NCBI GenBank assembly: GCA_005843805.1
Contig: SZXY01000024.1
Location: forward strand, 1 to 56,440
Source of the DNA: Chlorobium sp.
Lineage (GTDB): Bacteria; Bacteroidota; Chlorobiia; Chlorobiales; Chlorobiaceae
DNA: 56,440 bases
Direction of reading: 5' to 3'
The notes under the pieces were generated by a model, which did no database searches, had not been told where the DNA came from, and worked only from the letters and a program-made list of their open reading frames with translations. The translations under genes were made by a program, and so were the position numbers. This document shows, in pieces, positions 1 through 11,400 of the stretch; the stretch's first letter is position 1; each line of letters opens with the position of its first letter.

Positions 1-390
1 TCGTATACAATGGATAAAAGGGGATTGGTTTCTGTGTCAGGAGCAGATGTGTCAGGTTTATCTTTCATGGCGAATGGTTATCGCGATTTTCCTTTAAAAA
101 ATTCCGGCATTATTCCTTATCTGACGGCAGGTCTTGGTATTGCCAAGGTTAAAGGTGCGGATACATCAAGTGCGGTATTCTCACTCGATCAAAGCAAGTT
201 TGCATGGCAAGCTGGTGCTGGTTTGGGTATCAAGGCTTCGGATAACGTTATTGTTGATCTTGGCTACCGTTATTATAAGATATCAACGGCAACTGGTATT
301 AGTCCTGATAACTCTGGTACGGGCGAAACATTTGAAATATCCAATCTTGGAGGAAGCCAGTTTCTTGCTGGTGTACGGTACGGTTTCTAA
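1..390 (+). CDS. Outer-membrane beta-barrel protein, 3' part only
   Basis: The reading frame is open from the first base, so the gene begins upstream of the window and the ATG at 10 is probably not its start. The visible part has alternating glycine-rich strands such as YLTAGLGIAKVKG, WQAGAGLGIKAS and VDLGYRYYKIS. It ends in FLAGVRYGF, with the terminal phenylalanine typical of proteins inserted by the BAM machinery. This fits the small OmpA/Opa-like surface-porin barrel families. It would sit in the outer membrane; its ligand or role cannot be told. It converges on the NRPS cluster and is followed at once by a strong terminator. Confidence 0.8.
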   Translation, partial: SYTMDKRGLVSVSGADVSGLSFMANGYRDFPLKNSGIIPYLTAGLGIAKVKGADTSSAVFSLDQSKFAWQAGAGLGIKASDNVIVDLGYRYYKISTATGISPDNSGTGETFEISNLGGSQFLAGVRYGF

Positions 391-419
391 GGCGTTATTG
401 CTTTTTGTGCAACACGTTA

Positions 420-450
420 CCGGCAGTAAATTTTTACTGCCGGTTTTTAT
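420..450 (+). terminator. Rho-independent terminator of the beta-barrel gene
   Basis: An 11-base perfect inverted repeat, CCGGCAGTAAA and TTTACTGCCGG, has a two-base loop and is followed by TTTTT. It lies 30 bases past the stop codon on the + strand. The minus side has no T run, so it is a one-way terminator. Confidence 0.85.
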
Positions 451-508
451 ATCTTTTCACCCCAATCTGTCAGGACGACATGAAGCTTCAGACAAAAAGC
501 CCGGAAAT

Positions 509-751
509 TCATCTGGACGTGACGAGCTTGTAATGCTTGAAAGGCTCAACCAGTCTGAAATTCTCTTCATTCCACCCATCTTCCGTTTTATCCACCCATG
601 AGATAAAATTCAGTACTTCTGGACTGGCAGCCGCCAGGTGGTTCAGGTTATACCAGGCAGCAACGGACATGCTCAACGATGATGCGGGCAGTTGACCGAC
701 AGGAAGTTCAACATCGTTCGGTCTCTTCAACAGTTTCTGCAGAGCATGTCG
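509..751 (-). other. In-frame open stretch after the stop of the last NRPS gene
   Basis: The region 451-751 holds no gene I recognise. The NRPS reading frame ending at TAA (752-754) stays open for about 80 more codons on the minus strand, down to TGA at 509-511. The stretch includes a possible ATG at 730. Its product, with segments such as AAWYNLNHLAAASPEVL and FISWVDKTEDGWNEENF, looks like plausible protein and has no NRPS motif. It could be a separate short gene, a remnant of an inserted or deleted sequence, or the tail of a longer protein cut by a nonsense mutation. No RBS supports an independent start. Confidence 0.3.
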
Positions 752-3700
752 TTACAGCGTTCCGCTTTGGCGTTGGGGATGAGTGGTGGCTCTGTTTTGC
801 TCTCTTGGTAAACTCGTGCTTACTTTTTGCAGCGAGCCTGCACGATCAGCCATTATTTTTTCCTGCTCTTCTTGGGGCAGGATTTCAAGCAGGGAAAGCG
901 GTGTTTCGGGAGCTTCTTCAAGCGCCGTGACCAGGGTTTCCAGGGCATATTGCATCAGGTTACAAATCCGTTCAGGATCAATGGAGGCATCAATTTGAAC
1001 AGTCAAGCCAAACCCTTCTTTCAAATCATCGATGGACAGGCTGATTGGATAGTTGGTTCGTTCTTCAGTATGGCGGATGAGTTCAATGCCTTCAAGGTCG
1101 AAAGCGACATCATTTTGTTTTCCTCCCTGTCGATAGTTCAACAGAGAGGAGAAGAGAGGTGTCGAGACCGGAACAGCACTGCAGCGTTGAGCCATGCTCA
1201 GTGAGGCATACTCATGGAGCATCAGTGCCAGAAGGCGATGCTGGGTATCACGAAGCGCTTCTGAAACCTTGCGCGCACTGCAGGTAACCCGAAACGGGAG
1301 AGTATTGATGAATAGACCGAGTGCCCGCTCAACTCCTTCCCCTCCCTGCATTCGACCCAGGAGTACTGTGCCGAAGACCACATTCTCCTGATTGCAACAA
1401 CGGGAAAGGATAAGAGCCCAGGCCAGATGGAAAATAGTGGCCGGAGTTGCACTGAAACAACGAGCCTGTGAGCGTAACCGCAGAGCCAATTCCAGTGGCA
1501 GAGTGCGGTGTGCTTCGACAATCCTTGATCCATCACCTTGAACATCGAGCAAACCAAATGGTGTGGTTGGACTCTTGATATCATTTAGCATGTTTCGGAA
1601 AAAAGTTTCGTGAGCCTCGTTTGTAATTTCTCCTCGCATGTTGGCGATAAAATTACGGAACGGCACAGGTGTTTTCAGTCCCTTTGTATCTTTCTTCAGG
1701 TATGCTCTGATTTCTTCAAACATGATCTCCATGCTCCATTGATCCATGACAAGATGGTGAGCGATCAGAAGCATCAGCCAGCGTTTCCCGTCCTTTGCTA
1801 TTGCGATCCGAAGCAAGGGCGCGTGAGTGAGATCGAGACGAAGCTGGCGGGGATGGAAGGATTCCATCAATTGGTTGGCAATGAAACCCTCTTCGGGATT
1901 GAAATGCAGCACGTCAACCGCCAACCGGGCATGACGCCAGACAACCTGGAGCGGTTCCGGTAACTGTTTCCACACAAACGCCGTGCGCAGTATGTCGTGG
2001 CGATCGATAACAGATTGCAGTGCTGCAATAAATGCTTCGCAACGCTCCAGAGAGTCGATACTGAAAAGTTGGTGGCTCAGGTAGAGATCACTATCGCTTT
2101 GCAGTTGGTAGTGGAAGAGCATGCCTTCCTGGAATTGTGTCAGTGGATAGATATCCTGAACGTTGCTTGCACCCTCCTCGACACTCTGCACCACTTTGTC
2201 GATGTCAGTCTGTGAAAGGAGTGGCAGCGAGAGAAGATCCGTTGTAATTCGGGTTGTGCCAGGAAGAATGCGGTTAGCCGGAATGGTCACGAGTGCTTCA
2301 TGTTTATGGCCAGATCTACGGATTCGCCCGGCAAGTTCAAATGGCGTTGGAGCTTCAAAGATCCAGCGGATTGGTATGGAGATGCCGGTGGCATCGCGCA
2401 GCATAGAGGCAAGTTTGGTCGCCAACAGGGATTCTCCACCAAGTTCGAAAAAGTTGTCGTGGACGCCAGGGCGGTTCTGTTGGAAAAGTGTGGCCCAGAT
2501 ATCGACAAGGATCTCTTCAATGGTGTCGATCGGGGCAACGCTGTCGCTCTGTATGAAGGCTTCGGGTTCGGGAAGCGCATGTCTGTCAATTTTTCCGTTG
2601 GGGGTCATGGGCATCGCTTGAAGGAATACAAAAGCCCCTGGCAACATGTAATCGGGAAGAGTGATCTTGAGAAAGGCTCGCAGTTCAGCGGAGGTAAGCA
2701 GCGCTTCCGGCGAAACGACATAGGCGACAAGACGCGTTTGTCCTGATTTCTCTGTGCGAGATATGATCAGGGCTTCCCGGATGGAGGGATGAGCCGTGAG
2801 GGCACATTCTATCTCTCCCGGTTCGATGCGAAATCCCCGGATCTTGATCTGATGATCGATGCGGCCAAGAAATTCAATATTTCCGTCAGGTCGGTATCGG
2901 GCAAGGTCGCCGCTCTTGTAGAGACGTGCGCCTGGTTTGCGGGAAAAAGGGTCGGAAATAAATTTTTCAGCAGTCAGCTCGGGGCGGTTCAGATAATTGC
3001 GAGCCAGACCGACACCTCCAATGTGAAGTTCGCCGACAACTCCTGTGGGGGTTGGCTGCAGGTGGCGGTCGAGGATGTAGATCCTGACGTTTGCAATTGG
3101 TCTGCCAATGGAGAGTGGCGTGTCAGCAGAGATGCATGAATGGTGGCATTCGGCAATGGTGGCACATACCGTTGCTTCGGTTGGGCCGTAGGCATTGAAC
3201 AAACGTCGCCCTTTAGACCAGTAAGATACCAGAGCTGGAGGGGATGGCTCACCGGCTACAATCAGGCTCTCCAATACAGGCAAAGGATATTGCGGGAGGG
3301 CAGCAAGCACCGTTGGAGGCAAGGTCAGATGGGTGATCGCCGCCTCATCGAGGTAGTGAAGCAACGAGAGACCGGGAAGGCGTTGTTCGTCATTGGGAAG
3401 ATGAAGTTCAGCCCCGGCACAGAGAGCCATAAATATTTCAGATACGGATGCATCAAAGCTGAATGAGGCAAACTGGAGTACCCGGCTTTTTGCGCCAATC
3501 GCAAAGGATGAGATCTGGGCACAGGCCAGGTTGGCCAGACCGCAATGTGCAATTGCAACACCTTTTGGGGTTCCGGTTGAGCCTGAGGTATAGATGATGT
3601 ATGCGAGTTGTTGCGGATCGATTTCAAGATCGGGGTTCTTGATGGGTTGAGTCGTAATAACTCTCTCATCATCATCGACATAAAGGGTATGTTGTGCAGC

Positions 3701-5440
3701 AAGATGTAATTTGTCATGCAGGGATTTGGCGGTGATCAGAATTCTTGTATTGGAATCCTCAAGCATGAAGCGGAGGCGTTCGAGAGGATAAGAGGGATCA
3801 AGGGGGAGGTAGGCACCGCCAGCCTTGAGGATAGCCATCACGGCAACAATCATGGCCGGAGAGCGTTCCAGCGCAATGGCGACCGGCCTGTCAGCTTCGA
3901 CACCAAGAGCAATAAGCGTGTTTGCAAGATGGTTGGCTTTTTCGTTTACATCATTGTAGGTGAGTCTCTCATTTTCAAAGACAACTGCCACAGCATGAGG
4001 GTTCTTTGCTGCGTGGGCTTCAAACATTTGATGAACATGGTTTTCTGGCAAGGTGCTATCCGTTGCGTTCCAGTTTGTCAGCAGTTGTTGGCTTTCAGCG
4101 GGTGGCAGCAGCTCTAATTGAGTGATTTGCTCTTCAGGTCGAGAGAGCACCTCTTCCATCAAATGCATCAATCGTCTCTTGATTCGCTCTATTTCCAGAG
4201 CATTGAAATATGCCAGGTTATAGGCAAAGTCGATCTGGATATCCTTATTTCCGGAGTAGTCCCGCACAAAAATCGCCAGCGGAGTTTGCTCATATTCATG
4301 CACTACCGCAACGGTTTGGCTGATGTGACTGGAGCCGAAAGTTGCAGCACAATTGAGTTTTTCAAATGAGAAGGTGAGGTCGAACACTCTCTTTCGAGCG
4401 GTCTGAAGCACTCCGGTCAGACGATTGATCTCGCTTGCAGGTAGACATTGGGAGTGGTAGCTCTCTCGCAAGGTTTTGGCGATTGCCTTTATCAGTTCAA
4501 TAAAGTGGATCTGACGGCCATAGGCGAAACGTTCAGGAATCATAGTGACAAAAAGACCTATGGTTTTCTTGAAAGCAGGAGTGTGACGGTTAAGGAGTGG
4601 CAGTCCGATGACACATTCATCCTGATCCTGAACACGGGTGAAGTAGACATAGAGGATGCCAAGCAAGAGGTGGAAGAGCGATACAGAATGCAATCGGGCA
4701 AGGCTGTTGAGTCGTTCGTATTGAGGCCGGGGAAGGAAAGTGGTGTGGACTCCTCCTTTGATGATCTCCATGCGGTCGCCATACCCGGCCAGCGGCGAAA
4801 AGAGTGGCGCAGGAAGGGTTGAAAATTTTTCCATCCAGTAACGCCGGTGAGCATTGAAACTGGCGGATTCATTACCGGCAGTGTCGATAACGATAAATTT
4901 CTGGTATGCATTGTTAACTCCCCGAGGGAGTGATTCACCTTTCAGCAGGGCATTGTAGTGTGCCGAAACCTTTTGAATGATCAAGGATGTTGCCCAGCGA
5001 TCAACCACCAGATGGTGATAGGTGTGTGACCAGATATAGTAATGTTCAGGGAGTTTGTAAAGGTGATGGCGAAACAGTGGCTCTTCGAAAATACGGAACG
5101 GTTGATTGACAACGTTTCGGATGCTTGAGAGCGCTCTCTGCAGTGGATTGGCATCATCCGGGAAGTCAAAAATCGTGAGCGTTACTTGGGGCATTGGGGG
5201 AAACGACTGGAGAGGAACGCCGTTCACTTCACTCAGTTTAAGACGCATTGCATCGGTTTCTTCTACCATCAGTGTGATTGCCTCGCGAAATATTTGCAGG
5301 TCAAGCTCTCCCTCGATCTGATTGTAGCATCCCACGTTATAAACCGGGGTGTCAGGATACAGTGACTGATCACACCAGATTTCACGCTGAACCGATGAAA
5401 GAGGGTAAAGCGCCTGCAATTCGCTGTCTGGAATATTCAT
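752..5440 (-). CDS. Nonribosomal peptide synthetase, C-A-T-C (1562 aa)
   Basis: Last gene of the cluster. Domains by approximate residue: C (1-450), A (465-960), T (975-1050; FFELGGESL) and C (1090-1530). The A domain has intact core motifs (YTSGSTGTPKG, YGPTE, NGKIDR). Its pocket residues read D-A-S-T-I-A-A-V-C-K by GrsA alignment, close to codes for aromatic amino acids (Phe/Tyr); that is an inference. The first C domain carries HHLVVDR and the second HHLVMDQ, so the glycine of HHxxxDG is replaced in both. The second C domain opens with DIYPLTQFQEGMLFH, the signature of C domains that take a D-configured donor. The protein ends just past that C domain with no A domain, so it needs a partner beginning with A; the MT-interrupted A-T-TE protein of this cluster is the obvious candidate. 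The start ATG overlaps the upstream stop (ATGA, 5437-5440). Confidence 0.93.
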   Translation of the reverse strand: MNIPDSELQALYPLSSVQREIWCDQSLYPDTPVYNVGCYNQIEGELDLQIFREAITLMVEETDAMRLKLSEVNGVPLQSFPPMPQVTLTIFDFPDDANPLQRALSSIRNVVNQPFRIFEEPLFRHHLYKLPEHYYIWSHTYHHLVVDRWATSLIIQKVSAHYNALLKGESLPRGVNNAYQKFIVIDTAGNESASFNAHRRYWMEKFSTLPAPLFSPLAGYGDRMEIIKGGVHTTFLPRPQYERLNSLARLHSVSLFHLLLGILYVYFTRVQDQDECVIGLPLLNRHTPAFKKTIGLFVTMIPERFAYGRQIHFIELIKAIAKTLRESYHSQCLPASEINRLTGVLQTARKRVFDLTFSFEKLNCAATFGSSHISQTVAVVHEYEQTPLAIFVRDYSGNKDIQIDFAYNLAYFNALEIERIKRRLMHLMEEVLSRPEEQITQLELLPPAESQQLLTNWNATDSTLPENHVHQMFEAHAAKNPHAVAVVFENERLTYNDVNEKANHLANTLIALGVEADRPVAIALERSPAMIVAVMAILKAGGAYLPLDPSYPLERLRFMLEDSNTRILITAKSLHDKLHLAAQHTLYVDDDERVITTQPIKNPDLEIDPQQLAYIIYTSGSTGTPKGVAIAHCGLANLACAQISSFAIGAKSRVLQFASFSFDASVSEIFMALCAGAELHLPNDEQRLPGLSLLHYLDEAAITHLTLPPTVLAALPQYPLPVLESLIVAGEPSPPALVSYWSKGRRLFNAYGPTEATVCATIAECHHSCISADTPLSIGRPIANVRIYILDRHLQPTPTGVVGELHIGGVGLARNYLNRPELTAEKFISDPFSRKPGARLYKSGDLARYRPDGNIEFLGRIDHQIKIRGFRIEPGEIECALTAHPSIREALIISRTEKSGQTRLVAYVVSPEALLTSAELRAFLKITLPDYMLPGAFVFLQAMPMTPNGKIDRHALPEPEAFIQSDSVAPIDTIEEILVDIWATLFQQNRPGVHDNFFELGGESLLATKLASMLRDATGISIPIRWIFEAPTPFELAGRIRRSGHKHEALVTIPANRILPGTTRITTDLLSLPLLSQTDIDKVVQSVEEGASNVQDIYPLTQFQEGMLFHYQLQSDSDLYLSHQLFSIDSLERCEAFIAALQSVIDRHDILRTAFVWKQLPEPLQVVWRHARLAVDVLHFNPEEGFIANQLMESFHPRQLRLDLTHAPLLRIAIAKDGKRWLMLLIAHHLVMDQWSMEIMFEEIRAYLKKDTKGLKTPVPFRNFIANMRGEITNEAHETFFRNMLNDIKSPTTPFGLLDVQGDGSRIVEAHRTLPLELALRLRSQARCFSATPATIFHLAWALILSRCCNQENVVFGTVLLGRMQGGEGVERALGLFINTLPFRVTCSARKVSEALRDTQHRLLALMLHEYASLSMAQRCSAVPVSTPLFSSLLNYRQGGKQNDVAFDLEGIELIRHTEERTNYPISLSIDDLKEGFGLTVQIDASIDPERICNLMQYALETLVTALEEAPETPLSLLEILPQEEQEKIMADRAGSLQKVSTSLPREQNRATTHPQRQSGTL

Positions 5441-8400
5441 GGCAATTCGCTCTCTGAACTGGTCGTTGGCAAGCTTTCAATGCTGGCGCTTTTGGCAAAC
5501 TGAATAAAATAGTCAAGCCAGCGCTCAATGGTTACGGCATCGAGTATATCAGTGTTGTATTCGAGCATCAGTTCGGTTTTTTCTTCCTGGTCAACATAAA
5601 AAAAGATCAGGTCGTGCTTTGCGGTCTGTGTGTAGACGACTTCATTGAGTGAACGCTCAAATGTTTCGCTTATTGGTGGCGCAGGCGGGAAAATGTTTGT
5701 GGTATTGACCGGTTCGAAACGCTGATACTCAAATACAACGTTTATAAGGGGCTGCCGGTTACCTGTGCGCTTTGGAGCAAGGTCACGCACAAGACAATCA
5801 AAAGGATAATCACGATGCTCAAGCGCAGCCATAAGCGCCTCATGTACCTGGGTGACAAGAGCGTTGAATTCGCTTTCTTCATCAAGATGGATACGGATGG
5901 GCAGTACGTTGACAAAAAACCCGATTACTCCCTCAAGTTCTGCATGGTCACGTCCGGCAACACCCATGCCTATGACCATGTCACACTGGCGGGTAAGGCG
6001 AAAGAGCAGGGCAGAAAACAAGGCAAGAGCAAGTGCGGCCATGCTTGCCCCACTCTGGCGGGCAAGAGATTGCAGAGCCCAGGCGATTTCTGGCGGGAGT
6101 TCTTTTATTAGTGTGGCGCCTTTGTTCGATGCTTTTTCAGGCAAGGGTCGATCACACGGAAGTACGATCTGCTCAGGAGCATCTTGCAGGTTTTTTTTCC
6201 ACCAGGCGGAACTCTTTGACCAGTCACGGGTACGTTGCCAGATTGCATAGTCGCGAACAGTGAGCGGCAGGGGAGTAAAGTTTGACTTGGTTCCCTGCAT
6301 TGCTGCCAAATACGAAATCTGCAGCTCACGTAAAAAAATTCGTGAAGACCAGCCGTCATGGACAATGTGGTGGGTAATGATGAGAATGAGATTCTGTCCC
6401 TCACCAAGACGCATCAGCCTGACGCGGAGAAGTGGTGGCCTCCGGAGATTGAAAGGATGTGAAACTTCCTGCTTTGTCAGTTGCAGGGCCACTGAAAAGG
6501 GGTCGGAAAGTTGACCAAGATCCTCTTCTTTCCAGTCGAGGTTTATTGATGATGTATTTTCAATTCGACGAATGATCACTCCTTGCTCTTCCTCAAATCC
6601 GGTGCGCAAGGATTCGTGCCGATCAACGAGAGTCAGAAGTGCCTGCCGCAACGCTTCTCTGCGGAACTCCCTGCCCGCACGAAACATAAAGGTCATATTG
6701 TAGGCAGCCGCTGTGGTATCGATGCTATGCATCATATAAAGCCTTTCTTCAGAATGGCTTGCGAAAGGAAATGCGTTCTGTGGGGCACAAGGAATGTGTG
6801 TGCTGATTTTATCCTTGTTTTTGCCGGTATCGACCCGGGAAGCAAGAGCTGCAAGAGTGGGAGAAGAAAAAAAGTCGCTCACTGCAAGACGGATGCCGGA
6901 ACGCTGGGCAATCCGGTTTATGGCGCGAATGATAATGAGGCTGTGACCACCAAGATCAAGAAAGCTTGTATTGCGATCTTCTACAGAACAAACGAAGATT
7001 TCAGAAAAAACTTCGGCAATCATTTTTTCTGTTTCACTCTCTGGGGGGGCGACTGTTGTCAAGTCGTCATCGGGGAGTCTTTTTCCGTTTTCGGCTTCCC
7101 GGTCAAGAAGGAATCGGTCAACTTTGCCGTTGGCATTGACTGGTATGCTCTCAATCTGAATGAAGCGTGCAGGAACCATGTAGGCGGGGATGCGATGCAA
7201 GAGCCAGGAACGGAGTTCGCTGGCATGAAGAGCATCCTTGTCGGCAGAGAGTAAACAGGCAATAAGCTCTCCTGTTTTGGGACGAAAAAGAACTGACGCA
7301 TTTTTCACCAGGGGGTGGATTAAGAGTGCAGCCTCAATTTCTGCCAGTTCAATGCGAAAGCCTCTGAGCTTGATCTGTCCATCTTTGCGTCCTCCGAATT
7401 CAAGAACTCCATCCTTCCTCCACCGTCCAAGGTCACCTGTTCGATAGTAGCGATTGCCCGAAGGTTCTGAAAAAAACCTGGCAGCGGTCAGTTCTGGTTG
7501 ATTCAGGTAACCATCAGCCACCCCATCTCCGCCGGTCACGATTTCGCCCCAAATTCCGATCGGGACCAGTTGGCCTCTATCGTCCTGCACTCTGACTGAA
7601 GAGTGAGGGAGAGGGCGACCAATGGGAATTGTATTTTCTGTCAGGTCACTCTGGCTGATCTGATAGGTTGTCGAAAAAGTTGTATTTTCGGTAGGGCCGT
7701 ACCCGTTTATAAATGTTGTTGAAGGGCAACTCTCCATCACCAGGCGCACATGTGCAGGGCTTATCGTGTCTCCCCCGGTGATGACTGTTCGGAGTGTGGA
7801 AAAACTTTCCGGCAATGTTTCGGCCTGTCGGTTGAAGAGTCCGGTTGTCAAAAAGATGATGCTGATCTGCTGGCATTTCAGGATTGCTGCCAGTTCAACC
7901 GGGTCGAGTATTTCGTTGCGACTGGGGATGTAAAGGCGCGCTCCGTTCAGCAGTGTCCCCCAGATTTCAAACGTTGAGACATCAAATGCGAGAGGTGCAA
8001 TTTGAAGTATGTGATCGAGGGGAGTCAAACATACATAGTTCTCATCAACAACAAGGCTTATGATGCCGCGTTCAAAAATTCTTACACCCTTGGGTAATCC
8101 TGTGGAACCCGATGTGTACATGATATAGGCAAGCGGCTCTTTATGATGCTTTATTCCGGGAAAGAGGCTGCTTGCCTGAGCCAATTTCTCTGCATCAATG
8201 ATCTTCCGTATCGCTGCAACCGGCTGATTATCAACTGTTTTTCCTTCTGTTTCAGCCGCCTTGTCTGCTTCAGCCAGTGATTTTCGGCCAGAAGCATCAG
8301 CAACCACTATCCGACAGGAGGCATCAGAGAGTATCCAGGCAATACGAAGCGGCGGATACGCTGGATCAAGTGGTAAATAGCAGGCTCCGACAGCATTGAT

Positions 8401-11400
8401 ACCAAGAATGGTGGCAATTGCTGTGCAACTTCTTTCCATGTGCATGGCGACCGTATCACCCTCGCAAACCCCTGCCTCAATAAGTTGTTTTGCTATGCCT
8501 CCGGCCCTGTAGAGCAATTCGCCATAGCTGAGACTTTCGGTATGGTCGCTGACCGCAATTGCATCGCTCTCTTTTTTTGACCTGGCAGAAAAAATTTCAA
8601 AAAGAGTTGCTGCTGCCGGTAAGGGAGGGGTTTTTGTGATGTTTCCTGCTCGATCAAGCCAGCTCTTTTCTGTTGCTGAGAGTAGCGGAAGATATGCGAG
8701 CCTGTCATCGGCTTGTGACTCTGTCAGTGCAGCAAGCAAGATATTGAAATGTTCTCCCATACGTTCAATGCGGTCACGATCAAAAATGGCGCTGTAGTAT
8801 TCGCAGACAACGCTGATTTGTTGGGGAAGATCCCGCATAAAGATGGAAAGGTCGTTTTTTCCATCACTGCGTTCGATGCCGGAAAGGCGAAAAGCATCAT
8901 CGTTCTCCCCCTCAACCCCTCTTCCCTCGGCATAATTCATGTACGAGAGAGTTACTTCAGAAAGCAGGGTGCGTTCGGGTGTAACTGGTGGCGCGAGTGC
9001 TTCGAGCAACATTCCGAGGGGACAGGCCCGATGGCTCATGGCATCGGCAACATTGGCATGAACTCGTTTGATAAAACTATCCACTGATTCATCCTGCTCG
9101 AATGAGAAGCGCAATGGAAGCAGTGATACCATCATGCCTGGCATGCCCGGTGTGCCAACCCTGTCACGGGCATCTACCGGTACAGCAATGACAATATCAT
9201 CGCTATTGCAATAGCGGGCAAGTAATGCCGCCCAGGTAGCCAGTACCACGGTAAATGGTGTCGTGCTGTGAGCCGAGGCAAATCGGCGCAAGCTTTCCGC
9301 CCTCTCTTTTGGAAGAGAAAAGGCAACACTCTCGCACTGCCATGTGCAAAATGGCGGGCGTGCTCGATCTGTCGGCAAATCAAGAAGTGGCAGCGGTAAA
9401 CTATAACGTTCAAGCCAATATTTTTTGGCATCTTCAACTGCCTCAATACCAGCTCCCTTTCGACTCCACCATGCGTAATCCTTGAACTGCAGTGATAAGG
9501 GAGTCAGATTTATTCCTGCATAGAGCGCTGCAAGGTCGCCTGTCAATATTTCAAGGCTGAGACCATCTGCCAGGCTGTGATGAATGTCGATGAGGAGGGC
9601 TTCAGGTTTGCCGTCAGAATGTTCAACCAACTCAAAACGGTACGGGAGTTCTGTTTCCAGATCAAAAGGACGAACCCACTTTTTATAGAAAGCCGTTGTC
9701 ATCCCTTCCCGGGGACGAAGGCGTGGTAATCGAGGAGTCACTTGGGAGAGTATCTCCATTTCAGGCTCACTCTTTTGCAGATGAAAGCGGGTGCGAAGAA
9801 TGTCGTGACGGGCGATGAGCAATCCAAGGGCGGCTTCCAGTCGCTCAGGGTTGCAATCCTGTGGCAGGGTGAGGATATTTGGCAAATTAAAGGCAATGCT
9901 TTTCTCCGCCGCCATCTGTGCGCGAATGACTGCCAGTTGTTCCCAGCCAAGAGGGTAACGGTTTTCTGGTGGAGCCGGGGTGAGGAGAGTGAGTGTGCGT
10001 GAAGCAAGAGCCGGGTTTGGACTCTGCGCCTGAGTGCGAAGCCGTGCTGCAAGTATTCTGACCGTTGAGGACTCTGTAAGATCGGCAAAGGTTACTGGAT
10101 GGCCGAGATCCTTGACGATGCGATCGACGATATCGATGCCCGACATCGAATCCCCCCCAAGAGCGTAGAACTCATCATCGTATTCAACCTTTTCATAGCC
10201 TAAAGTCTCTGCCCATATTTCTGCCAGCGCTTTTTCCAGAATTATTGATGATTGTTGCAATGGTGCTGGAACTGGTTCCGCTTTTTCTTTGGTTTCTTCC
10301 CCATAAAGCAGCGAGACTTGTGCTGATCCTGAAGATAGTGCCCATCGCCAAAACCTGATGACCTCCTCCTCTGAAAGAGAGTACTCGGCAAATCTGCCCT
10401 CAATTATTCTTGCGGCCATTCCTGTTTTTCCGATCTGACACCAGTCGATTGTGAGGGCGACTCTTCCCTCACTGCGTCGCCAGATTGCAAAGGTGTCGAG
10501 GAATGCATTCGATGCTGTATATGCTCCGCTCCCGGCACGACCCTCGATCGCTGTCAGTGACCCTGAGAGGACAAATGCCTCAAGAGGATCCTTACGAGTC
10601 AGTAGGTCGAGATTACGTGCACCATCCACCCTGGCTGCCGTTGCGTGTGCAAATGACGCTGCGTTTTCCTTCACCAGAAGGGAGCTGTCCGGCAGGCCGG
10701 CGTTGTGAACCACAGCGGTGATTGGGCCGAGTTCAGAACGGACTTCGTCAAGGACCTGAGAGAGTTGTGCCTGGTCACTGACATCAACGCACCAGTGACG
10801 AATGTTGATGCCGCTTTTCAAGAGAGTCTCCAGAAGCTCAAAACGCAGGCGCGAGTCAGCATCATCGCCAGCGGCAAGCTCGTGGCGAGAGAGCAGTGCA
10901 AGCGCCACTCTGCCTCCTGCAGCAAGTTCTGCCGCAAGAAGCAGGGCAAGGCCTCCGGTACCGCCACTTATAACACAACAGCCTGAATTTGGCCAGGCCA
11001 TGGTGGACGAAACAGGCAAAACCGGAAGCGGCACAAACTTCTGTATCAGACGTTGCCCGCAGTGATCGAGCAGAACAGGAGCATTTTCATGCTTGTCGAA
11101 GCGTGCAAATTCATTAAAAATGGAGTCAAGTGGCGCTTCATCATGCAGTTCCAGGTAACGTGCCGAGAGCATCGACTCTTCACGTGCTGCAACCATAACC
11201 AGGCCAGCCATGAGTGCCATATCAGGCTGCATCTTGCCGGGTTTCTGTTCGACCGCAAACGCTCCCTGTCCGATTGCCAGGAGCTGCAGGGGTTTGTGCA
11301 TGACGAGCAAAATGCGGCGGAGCAGGCTGGCAACTCGGAGACCAAGATCATTGCCTGGCGCGGGGATCAGAAGAATATGGCTGACAACTCCTTCGGCAAT

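Noticed and set aside
509-751. Possible transposase fragment after the last NRPS gene
   Set aside because: No DDE or other transposase motif and no inverted repeats could be seen; left as unidentified.
6583-7254. 223-aa + strand ORF inside the hybrid PKS/NRPS gene, and similar ones at 18173-18859 and 28437-29162
   Set aside because: Antisense shadows of strongly supported synthetase and E-domain genes, with no motifs of their own.
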